Below are positions 23,584-27,560 of a DNA stretch of 27,560 nucleotides, piece after piece. The notes under the pieces were generated by a model. That model had not been told where the DNA came from and searched no databases. It saw nothing but the letters and a program-made list of their open reading frames with translations. Position numbers and translations under genes: made by a program. Within the stretch, counting starts at the first letter, position 1; the number at the start of each line of letters is the position of its first letter. Origin of the DNA: CAYLNH01 sp964384625 (lineage in GTDB: Bacteria; Verrucomicrobiota; Lentisphaeria; JABSQK01); the NCBI GenBank assembly GCA_964384625.1, contig CAYLNH010000067.1, forward strand, positions 1-27,560, written 5' to 3'.

Positions 23584-23920
23584 ATGGCGATCGATAGGCT
23601 GGGGACCCGGCACGACGTCTTTGCCGCAACGTTTTGCCCGTTTCATCACGATGAAACGATTGACGAGGACGGACTGCGCGGGTACATCCGCGATCTCTGT
23701 GCTGTCAAGGGCCTCGTTGGGCTTGTCCCGAAGGGGCCTGCAGGCGAAATCATGTCGCGGCGCGAATCCGAGCGAGCCGCAGTAACCGCGATTGTGGTCG
23801 AAATGGCTCCTCGGCCAGTCCCCGAGTCCGGTGTTCCGTCGGCCGGTGCGGCTGCTGTCTGATGCCGGAATCAACGACTTGCGTGAACAGCTCAAAGCGA
23901 TCGGCTGCAAACCGGTGAAC
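23584..23920 (+). pseudogene. DHDPS/N-acetylneuraminate-lyase-family gene, internally deleted
   Basis: The first ~75 codons (ATG 23584) match the start of a dihydrodipicolinate-synthase-family aldolase: DVFAATFCPFHHDETIDEDG, then GLVGLVPKGPAGEIMS and ESERAAVTAIVVEM. Around 23797-23810 the similarity jumps, in another frame, to the family's C-terminal tail: FRRPVRLLSDAGINDLREQL, then KAIGC. About 190 residues are missing, including the region with the Schiff-base Lys and catalytic Tyr, so no enzyme can be made. The first frame ends at 23862. The tail frame has no stop before the downstream oxidoreductase and runs into it. The intact ancestor may have cleaved a keto-deoxy sugar acid, which would fit a uronate pathway, but family members vary widely in substrate. 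Confidence 0.7.
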
Positions 23921-23980
23921 GGAACCGCAATTGCGTCGAAAACGACCATGCAATTTGATGCAAACAGGAGAAGAGCTGCA

Positions 23981-25276
23981 ATGACACTGCAATTCCCGAT
24001 TCCGGATGAGCCAATACGCGTTGCGCTGATCGGCAGCGGTCAACGAGCCCGGAGCATTTACAAGCCGCTGTTTCCGTCCATGGCCCCATGGATCAAACTG
24101 GTGGCGGTCTGTGATCCGGTTCGGGAGCATTGCGATCGGATGGCGCACGATCTGGACATCCGCCCCTATTACGACATTCATGAACTGGTGAAGGACAAGC
24201 CGATGGAGGCGGCGCTGCTCATCACGCCGATCCCCTCGCACTATCCATTGACCAAGTATCTGACCTCGAACAGGATCCACTGTCACATCGAGACCGCCTG
24301 GTGCTCCATGGTGAGCCAGTGCCGGGACATGATGAAGACCGCCCGGGAAAACAGCGTGATCATCCGTGTGGCCGAGAACTTCTTCCGCAACCCCGTCGAC
24401 CGCTTTGCCCAGACCGTGAAGGAAAGCGGCTACCTGGGCCGGATCGGCCGGGTCATGAGCTTTGCGGACCACACCGGCTACCACAACAACAGCCGCTGGC
24501 TGCGCTTTGCCGGCTGCCATCCGGAGTGGGTACAAGCCATCCAGAATTCGATGGCACACCCCGGGTTCTACTTCCAGCCGCCGCGCTACTTCGAGGCAGA
24601 AATATTGAAGAACCGGTTCTACCAGTTCCCAAATGGTCTTTTTGTGATGGACACGGGAATCGGCCACTGTAAAGGTCTTCTCGGGCGTCATCCGCGCCCC
24701 GGCTATACGGAGTGGCAGGGAGAACTCGGCACCTTGGTGAACCGAGGTATGGCCTCGACTCCGGCTGACATGGCAGGCAACGTTCGAACCGAATTGCGCA
24801 AGGTGTCCACAAACAACCTGGCTCCTGCTCAGGAGCGGGAAGACCGGCTCAACGGCGGCGGCATTGCCGACCACGTCACGCCGGTGGAAATGGGTGGCGA
24901 TAACGGCGATTGGGCGACGATCTGGGCCGAAACTCCGGAGGGCCGAATCGAATACAAGAATCCGCTGCGTACCGGGTGCGGTGGAATCAACGGCAACTGG
25001 TCTTACGGTATTGCGATTATGGATCATTGCGTCGACTTCGCCCTGGCCGTGCGCGGCCGACGCGACAGCGAGTTTACCGATGAAGACGCCATGATGTCGC
25101 TGATGATGGATATCGGCGCCCGCGAGTCCGACCTGCAGGAAGGCAGGCGCATCCGCCTGCCGCTGGAGGGCGACCTGGAGGCGGACGCGCTCGAACGCGA
25201 TAAACAGAAAAACGAATACGGCGTCGATCCCTTCGATATCGAAGGGATGCTGGCGATCGCATATCCGAAGCCATAG
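23981..25276 (+). CDS. Gfo/Idh/MocA-family oxidoreductase
   Basis: A 431-residue protein. The N-terminal Rossmann fold shows IRVALIGSGQRARSIYKPLF (G-x-G-x-R-A nucleotide-binding loop), then LVAVCDPV and AALLITPIPSHYP. The usual C/H-E-K-P active-site motif is replaced by HIETAW: E104 is kept but T105 and A106 stand in for Lys-Pro. The C-terminal alpha/beta substrate domain follows with RVAENFFRNPVDRFAQ and GDWATIWAETPEGRIEY. It is predicted to be a cytoplasmic NAD(P)-dependent sugar oxidoreductase or a relative that has lost the standard lysine. ATG 23981 is chosen because AGGAGA lies about 9 nt upstream; an in-frame extension to 23792 is DHDPS-tail remnant. The next gene begins 10 bp after its stop. 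Confidence 0.88.
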   Translation: MTLQFPIPDEPIRVALIGSGQRARSIYKPLFPSMAPWIKLVAVCDPVREHCDRMAHDLDIRPYYDIHELVKDKPMEAALLITPIPSHYPLTKYLTSNRIHCHIETAWCSMVSQCRDMMKTARENSVIIRVAENFFRNPVDRFAQTVKESGYLGRIGRVMSFADHTGYHNNSRWLRFAGCHPEWVQAIQNSMAHPGFYFQPPRYFEAEILKNRFYQFPNGLFVMDTGIGHCKGLLGRHPRPGYTEWQGELGTLVNRGMASTPADMAGNVRTELRKVSTNNLAPAQEREDRLNGGGIADHVTPVEMGGDNGDWATIWAETPEGRIEYKNPLRTGCGGINGNWSYGIAIMDHCVDFALAVRGRRDSEFTDEDAMMSLMMDIGARESDLQEGRRIRLPLEGDLEADALERDKQKNEYGVDPFDIEGMLAIAYPKP

Positions 25277-25286
25277 GGATCGAAAT

Positions 25287-26417
25287 ATGGGCGCTGGTTC
25301 GACATTTGCAGCGGAAAGCTCCACCTTCCGCGACCCGCACACAAACGCCTCGGTGCGACAGGTGACGAACGCACCCGCGATTCACCATCACCCATTCTAC
25401 TACCTGCCGTGCATGGACCGGCAGATGCGGCGTTTGATCTTTGTGAGTCTTCGAACCGGCCGGCCGGAAATCTTTGCCGAAGACCTGGAATCCGGCGTTC
25501 TGATTCAGTTGACGGACCGGGGGGACATCGGCGAGTGGTCTGTACATCCATCGTACGACGGCAAGTACGTATACTTTACAGCCGCCGGCGGTGCGTGGCG
25601 CGTGGACATCGAGACGCAGCGCGAGGAGGAACTGGTGAACTTTGCTTCCGCCATGCGCGGCGCCGGCATGGTCGGCGCCGGCATGGGAACCACATCCGTC
25701 TCGACCGACGACCGGTATTGGGCGGTTCCGGTTCGGGTTCGGAAGGACCGGATGCGCCTTGCCCTGATTGATACCGGCACCGGCAAGTGGGAATTCATCG
25801 CAGAACACAGCAGCATCGGCCATCCCCAGTTCCATCCCGATGACCCGTCGCTTCTGCGCTTTGCCGGCCCGTGGCATTCCCGCATCTGGGTCACCCGGCG
25901 CGACGGCACGGACATGCGGCTTCTCTATCAGCGCCAGACCGCGGCCGACGGCGGACACTATCAATGGATCGTCCATGAGGTATGGCGGCCCGGCAGCCGG
26001 GAAATCATCACCGCTGACTGGCCCCACGGTTGCATAGGTATTGACGCTGATACAGGGGAAACCCGGACGGTCTGCGCCTTCAACGCCTGGCACCCATCAA
26101 TCAATGACCAGGGAACCCAAATGTGCACAGACACAAACTTCCCGGATCGCGGCCTGATGCTGTTCGACCCCCTCAACGCTGTCGGAACCCCGAAATTGCT
26201 CTGCAAGTCGGAAGCATCCTCAGTCGGCAACCACTGGGATACGCAGCATTGCCCCTACGACGATGGACCGATTCACGTATATGCGCCACAGCACACGCAT
26301 CCACATCCACGCTTTACGCCGGACGGGAAACAGGTTGTGTTTACGTCTGATCGAAGCGGCCATGCACAAGTGTATGTGGTGGATCTTCCGACACAGGGCG
26401 TGTCAGATTCATCATGA
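25287..26417 (+). CDS. Oligogalacturonate-lyase-like (PL22) beta-propeller protein
   Basis: A 376-residue protein without a signal peptide. It has the repeated WD/TolB-like strands of a seven-bladed propeller: RRLIFVSLRTGRPEIFAEDL, DGKYVYFTAAGGAWRVDIET, STDDRYWAVPV and TPDGKQVVFTSDRSGHAQVY. Near the C-terminus PQHTHPHPRFTPDG places Q335, H338 and H340 in the Q-x-x-H-x-H pattern of PL22 manganese ligands, and GGHYQWIVHEVW near residue 225 resembles another conserved PL22 segment. PL22 enzymes cleave short oligogalacturonides in the cytoplasm; this divergent member may act on another uronate disaccharide. It follows the oxidoreductase by 10 bp. The ribosome-binding site is weak, so coupling to the upstream gene is likely. 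Confidence 0.8.
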   Translation: MGAGSTFAAESSTFRDPHTNASVRQVTNAPAIHHHPFYYLPCMDRQMRRLIFVSLRTGRPEIFAEDLESGVLIQLTDRGDIGEWSVHPSYDGKYVYFTAAGGAWRVDIETQREEELVNFASAMRGAGMVGAGMGTTSVSTDDRYWAVPVRVRKDRMRLALIDTGTGKWEFIAEHSSIGHPQFHPDDPSLLRFAGPWHSRIWVTRRDGTDMRLLYQRQTAADGGHYQWIVHEVWRPGSREIITADWPHGCIGIDADTGETRTVCAFNAWHPSINDQGTQMCTDTNFPDRGLMLFDPLNAVGTPKLLCKSEASSVGNHWDTQHCPYDDGPIHVYAPQHTHPHPRFTPDGKQVVFTSDRSGHAQVYVVDLPTQGVSDSS

Positions 26418-26545
26418 GCCTGCCGGAGTTCATCATTTCTGCCTGGGCACCGCAGATTCTGCGCTGTGGCCCGAAATCCAGGCAGCGGACAATGCCGGGC
26501 GTTGAACCGAATGAAATGTAGATCGTACAGAGCGGAGATTTCGTC

Positions 26546-27346
26546 ATGAGTTCAAAAAGAATTGGTTCGTCGCGGGTTACAGGAACAAAGCGGTTTACCC
26601 TTATTGAGCTGCTGGTCGTGATCGCGATTATCATGGTACTCGCCGCCATGTTGCTGCCGGTGCTGATGCGGACCCGCGCCATGGCACGGCGGACGCTGTG
26701 CATCAATAACCTCAGACAGATCGGCATCGCCACGGTGAACTACGCTGACGAAGCCGAAATCTTCCCCGTCCTTACCGCCCGCCCCCTCGGCCACCACGAA
26801 GAGGACCATATCAGAAACCTGACTCTCCTGTACCGCTTCTACTATGAGGAAGTCGGGTACCTGCAGCTCGGTTTCCTGCAGTCCGGCGGCTACATGCCCG
26901 TCGATGCCGGCCAGACCATCTTCTACTGCCCATCCACGGATCCCCGCACGGCCAGATACTGGACGGCCGATCCCTATCTCCCCTGGCCGACGCCCGCACC
27001 GGATCCGCCGGAGACGGACACCATTCGCATCGGATATTACTGGAATCCGTGGATCAACAATCCCTCCGACAACAGCATCGCAGCCCGGACCCGCAGATTC
27101 CGCAAGCCGATCGATCTCGAACCCGGCAAGATCTTCGCCATGGACTTGTTCTTTCGACCGACGCAGAATGCCCATCGGGGTCTGGATGCGGACAACCCTC
27201 CCTTTACCTTGCTCATGACCGACCACAGCGTCGTCTCCGTCAAATCCGAAGAGGCCATCGCCATTCAAGCGGCCAAGGGCTTCGCCTGGGACGACCACAA
27301 GTTCTTCTATCAGGCCCTGACCGACCTGGAAAGCAACGCCCCCTGA
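26546..27346 (+). CDS. Prepilin-type N-terminal cleavage/methylation domain protein (pseudopilin-like)
   Basis: A 266-residue protein. The leader ends in KRFTLIELLVVIAIIMVLAA, a prepilin signal with +5 Glu, then RTRAMARRTLCINNLRQIGI. Unlike the other two prepilin-like proteins in the window it lacks the DGHGEW motif and the RPYWW terminus; MTDHSVVSVKSEEAI stands in the corresponding region. GCGGAG lies 10 nt before ATG 26546. It follows the PL22-like gene by 128 bp with no operator copy in the gap, so it may be read through from the upstream operon or have its own weak promoter. It should be anchored in the inner membrane after prepilin-peptidase processing; its role is unknown. Confidence 0.9.
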   Translation: MSSKRIGSSRVTGTKRFTLIELLVVIAIIMVLAAMLLPVLMRTRAMARRTLCINNLRQIGIATVNYADEAEIFPVLTARPLGHHEEDHIRNLTLLYRFYYEEVGYLQLGFLQSGGYMPVDAGQTIFYCPSTDPRTARYWTADPYLPWPTPAPDPPETDTIRIGYYWNPWINNPSDNSIAARTRRFRKPIDLEPGKIFAMDLFFRPTQNAHRGLDADNPPFTLLMTDHSVVSVKSEEAIAIQAAKGFAWDDHKFFYQALTDLESNAP

Positions 27347-27424
27347 AACGGCCAACCACCGCCCGCGCCCAGATTGTCCTTCGCCGGCCGGCGGGAGCAA
27401 GCGCTGCGGCCGCTGCCCTCTCCG

Positions 27425-27560
27425 TCAGACGACGATTCGTCCGGCAGCGTTTCGCACGATGGTCAGCCGGATGGTTTTGTAAGCCCTCGTGTACTGCCCT
27501 TCGTAGTCCGCATAGAGATCCCGCACCCTCTTGAGCGCCGAAGCCTTGGCGAAGGAGTTC
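27425..27560 (-). CDS. 3' end of an unidentified protein (runs off the window)
   Basis: On the minus strand an open frame enters at the window edge and stops at TGA 27427-27425, giving about 44 residues: SFAKASALKRVRDLYADYEG, then QYTRAYKTIRLTIVRNAAGR. The composition and alternating charged/hydrophobic pattern look like real protein. It is convergent with the prepilin gene, 78 bp away. I do not recognise the family, and too little is present to infer function. Confidence 0.5.
   Translation of the reverse strand, partial: NSFAKASALKRVRDLYADYEGQYTRAYKTIRLTIVRNAAGRIVV

Noticed and set aside
23750..25342. Minus-strand open frame of ~530 residues opposite the oxidoreductase
   Set aside because: The plus strand encodes a clear Gfo/Idh/MocA protein; the antisense frame has no family features.
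27382..27420. CGCCGGCCGGCG and GCGGCCGC palindromes after the third prepilin gene as a bidirectional terminator
   Set aside because: No T-run on either side and short self-complementary GC words are common in this DNA.

Overview
The window is GC-rich DNA with an accessory carbohydrate-degradation locus, probably from the PVC superphylum and most like Lentisphaerota/Victivallales or a close relative. This is inferred from three short prepilin-like proteins with the FTLIELLVVIAII N-terminus and a RARESARRVLCLSNQRQ-type helix, scattered among glycosidases and secreted beta-helix proteins, and from a LacI regulator inside the cluster. No rRNA, tRNA, CRISPR array or insertion sequence was seen.

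Layout. A minus-strand operon (4733 to 48) encodes a six-hairpin-type glycosidase, a PHP/DUF3604-like metallo-protein and a VOC-fold protein. A 650-bp divergent control region separates it from a plus-strand operon (5384-11340): prepilin-like protein, GH63/GH37-like glycosidase, sialidase-like beta-propeller, secreted tandem beta-helix protein. Next come a frameshifted GntR/FCD regulator overlapping a second prepilin-like gene (11452-13026). A LacI-family regulator (13268-14311) follows, then a run of secreted genes (14444-23294): a beta-helix/FN3/PA14 protein, a shortened sialidase-like protein and a giant beta-helix protein with three PA14 modules. After a promoter region at 23295-23583 come a collapsed DHDPS-family gene, a Gfo/Idh/MocA oxidoreductase, a PL22-type oligogalacturonate-lyase-like beta-propeller and a third prepilin-like gene. 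The right edge holds the 3' end of an unidentified minus-strand gene.

How it may work together. Exported beta-helix proteins could attack or bind a polysaccharide. Proteins without signal peptides (GH63-like, sialidase-like, PL22-like, glycosidase, oxidoreductase) would process the products inside. The PL22-like protein and the DHDPS-family remnant hint at a uronic-acid-containing, pectin-like substrate, but the substrate cannot be read from sequence. No transporter or SusC/D pair lies in the window.

Main observations. (1) A 12-bp palindrome, TATAACGTTATA or a close variant, occurs five times (plus one degenerate copy), only in intergenic control regions of four transcription units, including twice in front of the LacI gene: a probable local regulon. 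(2) Prepilin-like genes are embedded in the operons, two of them sharing a DGHGEW motif and a terminal RPYWW. (3) Three genes are damaged or shortened: GntR frameshift, DHDPS-family internal deletion, sialidase-like internal deletion. (4) Two promoter regions share a TTGACA-N21-YATGRCATAGGTCAAAG block with identical spacing, and the prepilin operon leader has two mutually exclusive hairpins.
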